A stretch of DNA of 64,000 nt from Labrenzia sp. OB1 (GTDB lineage: Bacteria; Pseudomonadota; Alphaproteobacteria; Rhizobiales; Stappiaceae), in assembly GCF_001624695.1 (NCBI RefSeq), contig NZ_JSEP01000019.1, positions 2,595 through 66,594 on the forward strand, written 5' to 3'. The first letter of the stretch is position 1. Each line of letters opens with the position of its first letter. Both the position numbers and the translations under genes were made by a program. The notes beneath the pieces are model-generated. The model had not been told where the DNA came from, made no database searches, and saw only the letters and a list, made by a program, of their open reading frames with translations. This document shows positions 8,836 to 16,246 of the stretch, in pieces.

Positions 8836-10050
8836 TTGATTGCGGGACTGCGTTGCATGCACGAGGACGGCAAAACCAGACTTGCGGATCTGTCTGCTCG
8901 GCTCGATGAAGCCAGGGCGCGGCAGGCGGCGCGGCCGGCCCCGGAAGCGTCGTTTCGAAACAGGTCTGCGAGAAAGTCTCTGGCCAGCTCTTGGCGCCTC
9001 ACCAAGCGCGGATATGCAGGCACCAATTCCGTCCTGGAAGCGATTGAAAAGTCGCCAATCGTGAGGCTGGTTATTGCCCTCGTCTTCCTGATGACCGCCA
9101 CAGCGGTGCTGTTCGATCTGTACGACCGGAATACTCAAATCGAGATTGCAGCGTGGGACCTTTTCGAAAAGACAAAACCCGGGACGCCGCAGAGAACGCG
9201 GGCGGTCAACCTGCTTGCATCCACGGGTGCCCCTCTTGACCGAATTGACTTTGGATTGAAAAGGCCTGGATCGCACCTTGAAGACGCGATCGACATGCAC
9301 TCCAACTATGCGGAGCGTTATGTGGTTCTTGAGGAAATGTTCTACGAAAACCGCTTGGAATATTGTCTGTCTGAAAACGGAACGATGCGCGGCGTTGATT
9401 TTTCCGCCAACACTGTCGTCAAAGTTTTTCAGTTTGGAATATTTTCTGACCCGACGACTGCCGAGGGCGGAAAACTCAATTGTCTCTTTATTGACGGAAC
9501 TTTCGAAGAAGCAATCTTGCATAATGCTGAATTCATTTTCTCTGAAATTCAGGCGACAACCTTTGCTCAGGCGGCTTTGTTTGACGCAAGATTTGACGCG
9601 GCTTTCTTGGATAAAGTGTCCTTCCTGGGCGCCAGTTTGCAGTCTTCGTCTTTCCGGGCTTCTTACTTGGTAGAAACAGTTTTTAACGACGCTGACCTTC
9701 TCTGGTCCTCGTTTGAAGGCGCAAGTCTCTACAAAGTGGATTTCACCGGCGCGCGTCTCCAGGACGTAAATTTCAGCAACGCCGCCTTCTGCGAAGACGA
9801 CATTGAAATTTGCGGCGAGAACAAAATCAGCCAGAAGCAACTCGATATGGCTTGGGCATGGGCGGACAGGCCCCCAATCGGTCTTGAAAAGCTTGATCCG
9901 CCTTTGAAGATTGGCTTTCTCTGCAATCCGGCGCTTCGATTGCCGGCCACTCAGCTGGCGCCCGAACAGATCGAGGAACCGAAGCAAATCCGGATGGTGC
10001 CGAAAGAATGCTCTTGGCGGACGAGACGGACCGACCGGAACGCAAACTGA
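8836..10050 (+). CDS. Membrane-anchored pentapeptide-like protein
   Basis: A protein of about 404 residues from a TTG at 8836 (an ATG at 8857 is the alternative). It has a cytoplasmic coiled N-terminus (1-65), one membrane helix (about 75-95, IVRLVIALVFLMTATAVLF), then a linker AAWDLFEKTKPG matching that of the 6714-7592 protein. Degenerate pentapeptide repeats follow at about residues 215-325 (ASLQSSSF, ADLLWSSF, ASLYKVDF, ARLQDVNF). The frame stays open upstream to the stop of the zinc-ribbon gene at 8712, so the true start is uncertain or an N-terminal piece has been lost. It is a plus-strand cargo gene within the minus-strand early operon. Confidence 0.75.
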   Translation: MIAGLRCMHEDGKTRLADLSARLDEARARQAARPAPEASFRNRSARKSLASSWRLTKRGYAGTNSVLEAIEKSPIVRLVIALVFLMTATAVLFDLYDRNTQIEIAAWDLFEKTKPGTPQRTRAVNLLASTGAPLDRIDFGLKRPGSHLEDAIDMHSNYAERYVVLEEMFYENRLEYCLSENGTMRGVDFSANTVVKVFQFGIFSDPTTAEGGKLNCLFIDGTFEEAILHNAEFIFSEIQATTFAQAALFDARFDAAFLDKVSFLGASLQSSSFRASYLVETVFNDADLLWSSFEGASLYKVDFTGARLQDVNFSNAAFCEDDIEICGENKISQKQLDMAWAWADRPPIGLEKLDPPLKIGFLCNPALRLPATQLAPEQIEEPKQIRMVPKECSWRTRRTDRNAN

Positions 10051-10054
10051 TTGT

Positions 10055-10564
10055 TCAACCATCAGCCGCCCTCCCCGTTCCCTCTGGTCCCGTCTCCACC
10101 GCCTGTGCATGGCCGTCCAGAACCGCAAGCGCCTCGATGGCGACAGACAGTTTCGCCCTGATGTCCAGGTCCTGAATTTCTTCCAGGCTGATCCGCCCGT
10201 CATCGCTCAAGGCCTTGCAGATCGATTCCGCGGCTTCCGCGCCGCTGCGCACCATCGCGCCAAGCTGCATGGGCCAGCAGGCCGCATCGCGCCGTGCCGG
10301 CAACAGCGGCACGAACACCCCGCCGGCCATCCGGCACAGCGTGCGGACAACCTCCGCATTGTCCGCATCCATCGTCAGGTCCATCAGCACATCGGCTGGA
10401 ACATGGTCGCTGGCGTGGTGGGGCGAGCCATAGCGCGACAGCGCCTGCTGTCCGACGCGCGTTGCACCGGCCGCTTCGGTCTGGCCGCCGGCATCTCTCA
10501 AAAGTCTGCGAAAGGCAGCCTTGATCGCGGCCCGGTCCTGCTCCGTGGTCGGGCGACAGCTCAT
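10055..10564 (-). CDS. Phage CII-like regulatory protein
   Basis: A protein of 169 residues. The N-terminal half (AAIKAAFRRLLRDAGG, then TRVGQQALSRYG) is the helix-turn-helix type region of phage regulatory CII-like proteins found in alphaproteobacterial prophages. The rest is helical with a short coiled region. It overlaps the upstream 108-residue gene by 4 bp, so the two are coupled, and lies second after the repressor-controlled operator at 10892. It is expected to act as an early transcription regulator. Confidence 0.7.
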   Translation of the reverse strand: MSCRPTTEQDRAAIKAAFRRLLRDAGGQTEAAGATRVGQQALSRYGSPHHASDHVPADVLMDLTMDADNAEVVRTLCRMAGGVFVPLLPARRDAACWPMQLGAMVRSGAEAAESICKALSDDGRISLEEIQDLDIRAKLSVAIEALAVLDGHAQAVETGPEGTGRAADG

Positions 10565-10887
10565 CGCGTGACCACGCCGGATTTACGCGGTGACATCGTG
10601 TCTGTTTGCGAAGAGGATGAAGACCGTGAACGTGGGCGGACCGGTCGGGACTTATTCTCTCCGTCGCTTGCCGCATTTAATAATTGGGTCTGCGCGGTAA
10701 TGTAGTCGAGTACCCGACGTTCTGTGGATCGGTAGATTTCACAGCCAGTACGCAACCGCTCCAGCAAGCGACCATTGTTGACGGCCCTGTACCCAAACGT
10801 CCAATCGCTTATTGGTTTTCCCTTGGCGGTGGACAATTCGAGGAAGGTGTCGATTTTGCGAAGAAGATCATCAGCCATACAAGCCAT
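10561..10887 (-). CDS. Small phage early protein
   Basis: A protein of 108 residues, or 105 if the second ATG at 10878 is used. The pattern MADDLLRKIDTFL, then a segment with AVNNGRLLERLRTG and a final VLDYI helix, matches small helical proteins at the start of early operons in Rhizobiales/Rhodobacterales prophages, likely DNA-binding. A serine/arginine-rich tail follows. The operator palindrome lies 5 bp upstream of the first ATG, so this is the first gene controlled from that site. Confidence 0.65.
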   Translation of the reverse strand: MACMADDLLRKIDTFLELSTAKGKPISDWTFGYRAVNNGRLLERLRTGCEIYRSTERRVLDYITAQTQLLNAASDGENKSRPVRPRSRSSSSSQTDTMSPRKSGVVTR

Positions 10888-10891
10888 TTAT

Positions 10892-10905
10892 CACGCTTTA
10901 GCGTG
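10892..10905. promoter_or_regulatory. Repressor operator 1 (palindrome CACGCT-TT-AGCGTG)
   Basis: A perfect inverted repeat with 6-base arms and a 2-base spacer, in the divergent region between the repressor and the early gene. An identical 14-base copy at 13292-13305 stands before the plus-strand operon. The shared flanks (GTTATG on the right) raise the match to 20 bases. Placement between divergent phage control genes is typical of CI/Cro operators; binding by the adjacent repressor is inferred. Confidence 0.7.
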
Positions 10906-10966
10906 TTATGGAAGTTCTTTTCTTCGTTTTTCGTGCGTGCAATGCTGATTTGCACCCGGTATAAAG

Positions 10967-10980
10967 CACGCATGGGCGTG
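10967..10980. promoter_or_regulatory. Imperfect repressor operator at the repressor start
   Basis: CACGC-ATGG-GCGTG keeps five bases of each arm of the operators at 10892 and 13292. It contains the ATG at 10972 from which the repressor may start, so binding here would autoregulate the repressor. Confidence 0.4.
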
Positions 10981-11601
10981 ACATGGCTGACCCGCATAAC
11001 TGTTGCCGCCGAACTGAGCGGCCAAACCAAAGCTGACATTTCCAAATCGGCTGGCTTTGGGGTGAATTATGTTTCCCAAATGCTCAAGGACGGCAAAATG
11101 CCGAGCGTTGGCCGGCTGACCAAGCTTTGCACGGTCCTGAATATCAGCGACGGATGGGTTTTCTCCGGCACGCCAAGAAACTCAAGGCTAGACCCTGTTG
11201 TTGAGTTGATAGCCAAGCTGCCAAAGGCGCTTGAAAAAGCCGCATACTCTTATCTCACCAATCGGGCGGATGTAACACCTAGTGAATTGGCACAAATATC
11301 AGACCACGCTAAAATTAGCTTGGATGAGTTGCGACGCCTTCAAATCATTACTCGGGATCCCGCCCACACCCTAGGTGTAACTTCTCGCGAATTTTCCACA
11401 GAAGCACTCCCCGATTTGAATGGTTCTGCAAGTGACATAGATCATGAAGTCTTTTCTGCGGCACTTGAAGAGGCGTTTGAAATAGAGGAAGCAATGAGAG
11501 ACCGCGGAGTTCTGACGTCTTCTGCCAGCTCGGAATCCCGAAGCAAAATGATCGCGCTCCTTTATGCAAAACGAATGGCGCGGAAGCTATCCGGAATTTG
11601 A
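10972..11601 (+). CDS. CI-like phage repressor
   Basis: The N-terminal region (about residues 5-60) is a helix-turn-helix of the Cro/CI type: ITVAAELSGQTKADISKSAG, then GVNYVSQMLKDGKMPSVGRL as the recognition part. The C-terminal region is a helical dimerisation type without the Ser-Lys pair of LexA-like self-cleaving repressors. Start choice is uncertain: ATG 10972 gives 209 residues, and ATG 10942 adds ten. Neither has a Shine-Dalgarno; TATAAA at 10960-10965 lies 7 bp before ATG 10972, which would give a leaderless message as for lambda cI. It is divergent from the early operon with the operator between them. Confidence 0.75.
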   Translation: MGVTWLTRITVAAELSGQTKADISKSAGFGVNYVSQMLKDGKMPSVGRLTKLCTVLNISDGWVFSGTPRNSRLDPVVELIAKLPKALEKAAYSYLTNRADVTPSELAQISDHAKISLDELRRLQIITRDPAHTLGVTSREFSTEALPDLNGSASDIDHEVFSAALEEAFEIEEAMRDRGVLTSSASSESRSKMIALLYAKRMARKLSGI

Positions 11602-11728
11602 ACCCTACTTTTTTGGTTGTGTTATTTTCGCTTGCATTCCTTGGTATATTTAGCAACCATTTCAAGACGGGTGGGTATCGTGCTTAGCCGGTAGGCAACC
11701 CCCTCTTTTCAGGGGCGCAGGAGGGCAG

Positions 11729-12007
11729 ATGAAGGAACTGGACGGCGCGATACTAAACGCTGCGCTAGAAATATATAGTCGCGACCAAAATCTCACACTT
11801 GACCAACGTCTAGACGAAATTATCGAGAGATCCAAGAAATACTCCTGCTACATTACAATTACATCGATTGTTTGCTCGGGTCTTTTCGGCACAAGTGACC
11901 CTTACGGCCTCAATACTCAGCAAGCAGAGATGTTTATCTATGATGCAGAGAGAGTTATCCAGAAGGCTCACCTTCAACACATTATGCGCAAGTCTCAGGA
12001 GCACTGA
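11729..12007 (+). CDS. Small hypothetical protein, phage cargo
   Basis: A protein of 92 residues, helical, not recognised. A GGAGG Shine-Dalgarno is 6 bases before the ATG. A short hairpin (CCCCT...AGGGG, about 11700-11716) lies immediately upstream of the Shine-Dalgarno. It is AT-rich compared with phage structural genes. The next gene begins 3 bp after its stop, so they form a pair. Confidence 0.6.
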   Translation: MKELDGAILNAALEIYSRDQNLTLDQRLDEIIERSKKYSCYITITSIVCSGLFGTSDPYGLNTQQAEMFIYDAERVIQKAHLQHIMRKSQEH

Positions 12008-12010
12008 AAA

Positions 12011-12604
12011 ATGCGGCCGCTGAATGTCGAATTTGACGTTAGACAGGTCGACAACGGCGCAGCCGACGATTTGGCGCGCGATTTCCTGAGGATTTGGCGG
12101 CAAAGCGCCGGCGGAATAACTTCTGACCTAGAACCTATCGCTTCCCACTTGGTGTTGTTTGACGGTACACCAGGGCCACTAAACGATGTCCCGGATCCTC
12201 TGTCTTGCGGACCTAATGCTCTCTCAAGCCGGGTCTTCGGGCGCGGATGGTCGGAGCACCCTGAAAGGGCAAGAGAACTTTTAAACAGAGACTATCGAGT
12301 GCTCGCAGCCGCATCATACCGAAAAGCGGCGAATTACCGAGTTCCAGTATTTGATTTGATCCATTCAAACGTCAGCGTCGGCACCTCTCAACACGTCGTG
12401 TCCTATCAACGTCTCATACTACCATTTTTTGAGGGAGGAGCTGGGTTCCTCCTATGCTACTCGCATCAATTGTCTCAGGACCTGTTCCAAGAATGTCCCG
12501 AAGCAACTGCCACACACCGTGATGATCGCATCCTAGGAAGCATAAATCAGCGTATTCAGAGATCTCCGGAGGCTTTTCCCAATCCAGTGCGTGAAGGTAG
12601 GTGA
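12011..12604 (+). CDS. Hypothetical protein, possibly PAS-like
   Basis: A protein of 197 residues starting 3 bp after the upstream gene, with AGGAG 9 bases ahead of the ATG. The order of segments, an N-terminal DDLARDFLRIWRQ helix, a central DYRVLAAASYRKAANYRVPVFD and a terminal YQRLILPFFEGGAGF, resembles the PAS_5-type domains of Rhizobiales, where the first helix packs on a PAS core; this is a weak match. The last 191 bp overlap a convergent gene on the other strand (12414-13178). Confidence 0.55.
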   Translation: MRPLNVEFDVRQVDNGAADDLARDFLRIWRQSAGGITSDLEPIASHLVLFDGTPGPLNDVPDPLSCGPNALSSRVFGRGWSEHPERARELLNRDYRVLAAASYRKAANYRVPVFDLIHSNVSVGTSQHVVSYQRLILPFFEGGAGFLLCYSHQLSQDLFQECPEATATHRDDRILGSINQRIQRSPEAFPNPVREGR

Positions 12605-13178
12605 TCGGGAATCCCCACCTTAGCGGCAAGCCTTTCAATGCATGCTTTGGCCTCATCCAAGCGTATATATAAGCAGGCTTCCAGTTCATCGCACAAAGAA
12701 TAATGCACATCCTGCAAAGCAGGGCTGCCAAATCGTTTCCATTATAGTCCTTGTCCACGAATGTATCGCCAATATACACGAACGGCCCATGTAGATCGGC
12801 AGCGAACGAGGCACTATCGGACAACAAGACTGCTGGTGAGCCGTCTGCGGACTTGAATAGCACACTCCAGAACCTCCTCACGTATTCCTGCAAAGACCAG
12901 CCAGAAACGTCATCGTAGCGATTTGCCGTCGTCGCAACGGCGCGCCCGTCCTGATCATGTATTGAAATCGCATAGAACCGGGACGGAGGGAGAACATTGA
13001 GCGTCTCTCGAAAGTGTTCGCCAACGGTAGCCTTGTTACTGTCCGAGACAACTCTAAAGAAACTGGACGGGTCATCGTGCGTTCGAATGTCAACAAGACC
13101 CAGGCCGCGTATCTTCTCCTCCAGCGCGTTCACTGCGCGAGAGGCGATTAACATATCAAGACGCACGTTCTTTCCCAT
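12414..13178 (-). CDS. Hypothetical protein, possible GNAT-like fold
   Basis: A protein of 254 residues, not firmly recognised. The centre (FVYIGDTFVDKDYNGNDLAALL followed by a hydrophobic helix RMCIILCAMNW) recalls the beta-strand, pyrophosphate loop and helix of GNAT acyltransferases, but the canonical R/Q-x-x-G-x-G/A loop is not exact. The 3' end overlaps the convergent gene 12011-12604 by 191 bp. There is no clear Shine-Dalgarno at ATG 13178; ATG 13154 is an alternative start. Confidence 0.55.
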   Translation of the reverse strand: MGKNVRLDMLIASRAVNALEEKIRGLGLVDIRTHDDPSSFFRVVSDSNKATVGEHFRETLNVLPPSRFYAISIHDQDGRAVATTANRYDDVSGWSLQEYVRRFWSVLFKSADGSPAVLLSDSASFAADLHGPFVYIGDTFVDKDYNGNDLAALLCRMCIILCAMNWKPAYIYAWMRPKHALKGLPLRWGFPITYLHALDWEKPPEISEYADLCFLGCDHHGVWQLLRDILGTGPETIDASSIGGTQLLPQKMVV

Positions 13179-13291
13179 CCCAAAAGCCTAATCTGTTGGA
13201 TTTTACATCTTTTTCCATGCTTTGCACGCTGCTGACGGCGCTCATACGAAGCCTCATATGCACGCTTTTTTTTACTTTTTCTTCTTTACTA

Positions 13292-13305
13292 CACGCTTTA
13301 GCGTG
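13292..13305. promoter_or_regulatory. Repressor operator 2 (palindrome CACGCT-TT-AGCGTG)
   Basis: Identical to the operator at 10892-10905 including the GTTATG flank. It stands about 100 bp upstream of the plus-strand gene at 13403, so the phage repressor probably also controls the operon leading to gapR, xis and int. Confidence 0.65.
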
Positions 13306-13402
13306 TTATGACTCTTCGTGATCGGTTGTGCGTGCTTATGGAAATCGCGCTTCAAGCGGTCAATCGCTCGTCTGTTTGACCCTGACCGCGAAGGAGACCC
13401 TC

Positions 13403-14002
13403 ATGAACGCTACTCTTAATACTGTGAGCATGAGCGCCCCTTTCGCGCTAATGGCAATCGTCGGCCTTTGCCTTGCAAATACGCTATGGATCGTCATTCG
13501 ATCGAGGCTGAAAAAGCGGGATGGGCACTTATTTGGCTGTTGGCCATCCTCTTCCTGCCTCGGAGAAGTATCTTCCCAGCGATGCGAGAGGCCGCTCTGG
13601 TCGCGCGAGCCTTCCTCACATCAACCGGGCAGAGATCCGGCCTCTGCGGGTCCGGCTAGACCTGTTGTTCACAAACCACTCAAACGAAAGGCGCGCAAGC
13701 AGTTCCCTGGTCACTTTGTGCCGTCCTCGATCGTCGGCGTCTTGCAGGATGAAAGCGGCTCTGACCGGATCGGTATCGTCTTGGATGCAGGCCCCACAGG
13801 CCGACGCCATTTTCTCGTCAGCCAGCACGATATCGAGTTCCTGTTTTCGGCTTTAAACGCTGTTCAAGGCGCCGGACCGAAAGGCACATACACCCAATCG
13901 GACAGGTCATCCGGCAACTCCAGTTCGGCAGGCCAAACACCGCTGGACGGCGTGAACGTGCTTCCGCCAACCAGCTCCTGCAATGCAATCTGCGGCGATT
14001 GA
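13403..14002 (+). CDS. Small membrane protein, possibly frame-damaged
   Basis: The start is well marked: AAGGAG lies 7 bases before ATG 13403. The first 30 residues are a membrane helix (APFALMAIVGLCLANTLWIV). After about residue 37 the sequence loses protein character and then regains it (GHFVPSSIVGVLQDESG), while the other plus frames look more coding-like in between, so one or two frameshifts are likely. The final 45 residues run antisense to the minus-strand gene 13864-14124. Probably a damaged small phage gene. Confidence 0.35.
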   Translation: MNATLNTVSMSAPFALMAIVGLCLANTLWIVIRSRLKKRDGHLFGCWPSSSCLGEVSSQRCERPLWSREPSSHQPGRDPASAGPARPVVHKPLKRKARKQFPGHFVPSSIVGVLQDESGSDRIGIVLDAGPTGRRHFLVSQHDIEFLFSALNAVQGAGPKGTYTQSDRSSGNSSSAGQTPLDGVNVLPPTSSCNAICGD

Positions 14003-14124
14003 TAGGTTCCCAGATGCTCGTCCTCGAAAAACGGCACCCAAAACCCGTTATGCGGGCGGATCGAAAATGCGCAGTCACCGGCCTGATAGCGCCAAAAACC
14101 TTTCACATTTTTCCCGACCACCAT
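13864..14124 (-). CDS. Conserved small phage protein
   Basis: A protein of 86 residues. Features such as WRYQAGDCAFSIRPH, FWVPFFEDEHLG and LPDDLSDWV are of a recurring type of small proteins in alphaproteobacterial prophages; no function is known. It faces the plus-strand operon as an isolated minus-strand gene. Confidence 0.6.
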   Translation of the reverse strand: MVVGKNVKGFWRYQAGDCAFSIRPHNGFWVPFFEDEHLGTYQSPQIALQELVGGSTFTPSSGVWPAELELPDDLSDWVYVPFGPAP

Positions 14125-14213
14125 GCTCCGTTCTCCCGGATTTTGCGGACCCTAATCTGTCAAAAAACAATCAACGCGCTCGGGAGCGCGGTGCGCAACC
14201 CAAAGGAGCGAAA

Positions 14214-14287
14214 ATGACAAACCCAGGCGGCGTTGCCGCAGACCAGCTACGCGCCTTCATCGAGCGTATCGAGCGCTTGGAGGAGGA
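14214..14287 (+). repeat. Direct repeat copy A (gapR 5' end)
   Basis: These 74 bases match 15043-15116 with 3 mismatches, all at third codon positions. Both copies start at an ATG and end at the same codon of the GapR coiled coil. Confidence 0.85.
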
Positions 14288-14576
14288 TCACCGTGAAAGG
14301 CTTGCAGCCAAAGATCGGGTGCAAGGGCCCGAGCCCTCATGTCAGGTCGCAGAGTTCTGGGCCGAATGCACGGAAGAAATCCTCGACGCCACAACCTCCT
14401 TCCAGGACCTGTTCGAGGAGTACCGGAACTGGAGCTGGGAAAGAGGCCAACGCTGTCAACAGGTATTCACTTTCGGATGCCGGATCGAGGGCAAGGCACA
14501 AAAAACGAGGCTCGGGTGCAGGCTTCAATTGCTCGGAATTCGCCTGCGCAACGCCTCTCCCCAATCCGCAAGCTAA
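14214..14576 (+). pseudogene. GapR 5' fragment joined to a decayed phage primase/helicase 3' fragment
   Basis: The first 24 codons ([20 protein letters not shown] and four more) repeat those of the intact gapR-like gene at 15043, with 3 mismatches in 74 bp. Then the sequence changes to VAEFWAECTEE, SFQDLFEEYRNW, a pattern of the C-terminal winged-helix part of D5-like phage primase/helicases. The rest of that domain (RHKKRGSGAGFN) continues in the +1 frame, so there is a frameshift at about 14450-14460. It looks like a recombination scar and not a working gene, although the start retains a good GGAG-type ribosome site. Confidence 0.6.
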
Positions 14577-14866
14577 GTCTTTTCAAGGGCATCGAGATGC
14601 GCACCGGCATAATTCAGAAACATATCACCTGCGACAGTTGCAGCTGTGTTGTAGGGCTTTCCGCCTTCAAATCGTTCGCCGGTTGGGTCGAGAACAACCG
14701 CAGTCTCGGCTGCGGCTCGAATGTCCTCCAGCCATTCAATCGGGTCTTGTGTCCCGCTGTTGATGCGCGCGACTTCCGCCCCCAGGCGCGCCACCAGGTT
14801 CAAAAGCATAGCGTGAGCGCCTTCAGCTTCATGAATGTCGTCTTTCAACGCGTAAGTTTCAGCCAT
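14573..14866 (-). CDS. Small phage protein, unknown
   Basis: A protein of 97 residues from ATG 14866, which has GGAGA about 8 bases upstream; the frame is open further upstream but that part lacks coding character. The sequence is helical with no recognised motif ([31 protein letters not shown]). It is divergent from gapR with a shared 176-bp upstream region. Confidence 0.55.
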   Translation of the reverse strand: MAETYALKDDIHEAEGAHAMLLNLVARLGAEVARINSGTQDPIEWLEDIRAAAETAVVLDPTGERFEGGKPYNTAATVAGDMFLNYAGAHLDALEKT

Positions 14867-15042
14867 GTGGTTTCTCCGGCATCGCATGGTTGGAAAGGCG
14901 CCCGCGCGTCGTGGTTGGAGCGCGGGCGTCACTTTATCTGTACCGTCTTTGTTCTCTCCTCCGCAAGCACCCAGAGAACTCCAGCCGCGCAGCGCCTGCA
15001 ATCGGCTTCATTCGGCTTTCTCTACCAAAAAGGAGCTTCCTT

Positions 15043-15116
15043 ATGACCAACCCCGGCGGCGTTGCCGCGGACCAGCTACGCGCCTTCATCGAGCGTATCG
15101 AGCGCTTGGAGGAGGA
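15043..15116 (+). repeat. Direct repeat copy B (gapR 5' end)
   Basis: The intact-gene copy of the 74-base repeat also found at 14214-14287. Confidence 0.85.
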
Positions 15117-15360
15117 AAAGAAGGTCATCTCCGATGACATCAAGGATGTCTACGCCGAGGCCAAGGGAAACGGCTTTGACGTCAAGATCCTGCGCACGGT
15201 CGTTTCCCTGCGCCGGAAACAGCCGCACGAGCGCGAAGAGGAAGAGGCCGTCCTGGACCTCTACATGCACGCACTCGGCATGCTTGGCCCGGGAGTGGAC
15301 CCGGGCGACGCCCAAAAAGCTGATCCGGACACCGGTCCTTCATCCGGGGATGCGGATTGA
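15043..15360 (+). CDS. gapR: GapR-like DUF2312 nucleoid-associated protein, phage copy
   Basis: A protein of 105 residues of the DUF2312 family. In Caulobacter, GapR binds overtwisted AT-rich DNA ahead of replication forks. Conserved features are the N-terminal [17 protein letters not shown] coiled coil, the [19 protein letters not shown] segment and IVRLRKxEREE-like [18 protein letters not shown] short acidic tail after about residue 85 ([13 protein letters not shown]) is not typical of the chromosomal form. AAGGAG precedes ATG by 8 bases. The gene opens the compact operon gapR-15360-15620-xis-int. Confidence 0.9.
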   Translation: MTNPGGVAADQLRAFIERIERLEEEKKVISDDIKDVYAEAKGNGFDVKILRTVVSLRRKQPHEREEEEAVLDLYMHALGMLGPGVDPGDAQKADPDTGPSSGDAD

Positions 15361-15623
15361 TGGCCCTCGTGTCCGCCATTCAAGCTGACGACGCGAAGCG
15401 TCTGAAGCCGCCGGCGGCACACCGGGCCGGCATGTTCCTTCGCGAAACCGGTGACCTGGTCGCGGACCTCGGCGACCTGCAGCAGAACCTCACAGCCTGC
15501 CTTGAGAGCCGCCCCCACGACAAGGCGGAAATCCTCTGCCTTGTCGACAGCTTCAAGAAACGCGCGATGGCGCTCCACGGCCAGGCCGTTCTGGCCAGCC
15601 AATCCATAAAGGATGGACGATGA
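15360..15623 (+). CDS. Small phage protein, unknown
   Basis: A protein of 87 residues. Its ATG overlaps the stop of gapR (TGATG), and its stop overlaps the next start, so it is translated with its neighbours. Helical, with no recognised domain (RAGMFLRETGDLVADLGDLQQNLTA in part). Confidence 0.6.
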   Translation: MALVSAIQADDAKRLKPPAAHRAGMFLRETGDLVADLGDLQQNLTACLESRPHDKAEILCLVDSFKKRAMALHGQAVLASQSIKDGR

Positions 15624-16246
15624 CCCGACAAACCAACCTCGCAGCCGAAACCGCCTCGATCGCGCCGATTCAGATGGCCTCTGGTCAGGTGGTCGATCTT
15701 GCCGCCCTCTCGGCGGCGGACATCCATTGGCCGGATCTGGTCGAGAACCTCGTCAAGCTGCCCCGCTTCAACGGCGCGACGCCCCATGTCACCTACACCA
15801 CCGCACAGCACTGCTGCCTGATGTATGACCGCGCGCCGGCGCCCTTAAAGCCGCACGCGTTGCTGGCGGATTTCCACACCGCCTTTTTCGGCGAACTCAC
15901 CCGGTCGTTTCTTCACCTGGCCGCGCATTTCTCAACCGATCCCGACACCTTTCTGGACAACATCCACTTCGCGCGCGACCAGGTCACCGCCGTGATCTAC
16001 GAAGCCGCCGGTCTGAAATTCCACGAGGCCGACGAAGCCCTCGACGATCGCCTCAACACCATTGCCCTGATGGACAAGATGCAGACCGCTGCCGAAGTCC
16101 GCGACCTGATGGCCCCCTGCCGCGTCTCCGGCCACTGGCGCCTGCCCGCGCCTTTCCCCTATCCCGTCAAGCCCTGGGGCGAAGACAAGGCCCGCACCGA
16201 ACTCACCCTCCGCCTCGCCATGATCGGCATCCATATCAGAGCCTGA
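15620..16246 (+). CDS. HD-superfamily-like phage protein with degenerate HD motif
   Basis: A protein of 208 residues. The segment RFNGATPHVTYTTAQHCCLM matches the start of phage/YfbR-like HD phosphohydrolases, in which an AQH histidine is the first metal ligand. The next block reads LLADFHTAFFGEL where active enzymes have LLHDAxEAYxGD, so the HD histidine is alanine and metal binding is probably lost or rearranged. The ATG overlaps the preceding stop and the next gene begins right after the TGA. Active HD relatives act on nucleotides; this one may be non-catalytic. Confidence 0.65.
   Translation: MTRQTNLAAETASIAPIQMASGQVVDLAALSAADIHWPDLVENLVKLPRFNGATPHVTYTTAQHCCLMYDRAPAPLKPHALLADFHTAFFGELTRSFLHLAAHFSTDPDTFLDNIHFARDQVTAVIYEAAGLKFHEADEALDDRLNTIALMDKMQTAAEVRDLMAPCRVSGHWRLPAPFPYPVKPWGEDKARTELTLRLAMIGIHIRA

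Noticed and set aside
8419..10203. A 594-codon minus-strand frame opposite the second pentapeptide gene
   Set aside because: Antisense to the membrane helix and repeats of the pentapeptide protein; no recognised motif or ribosome site.
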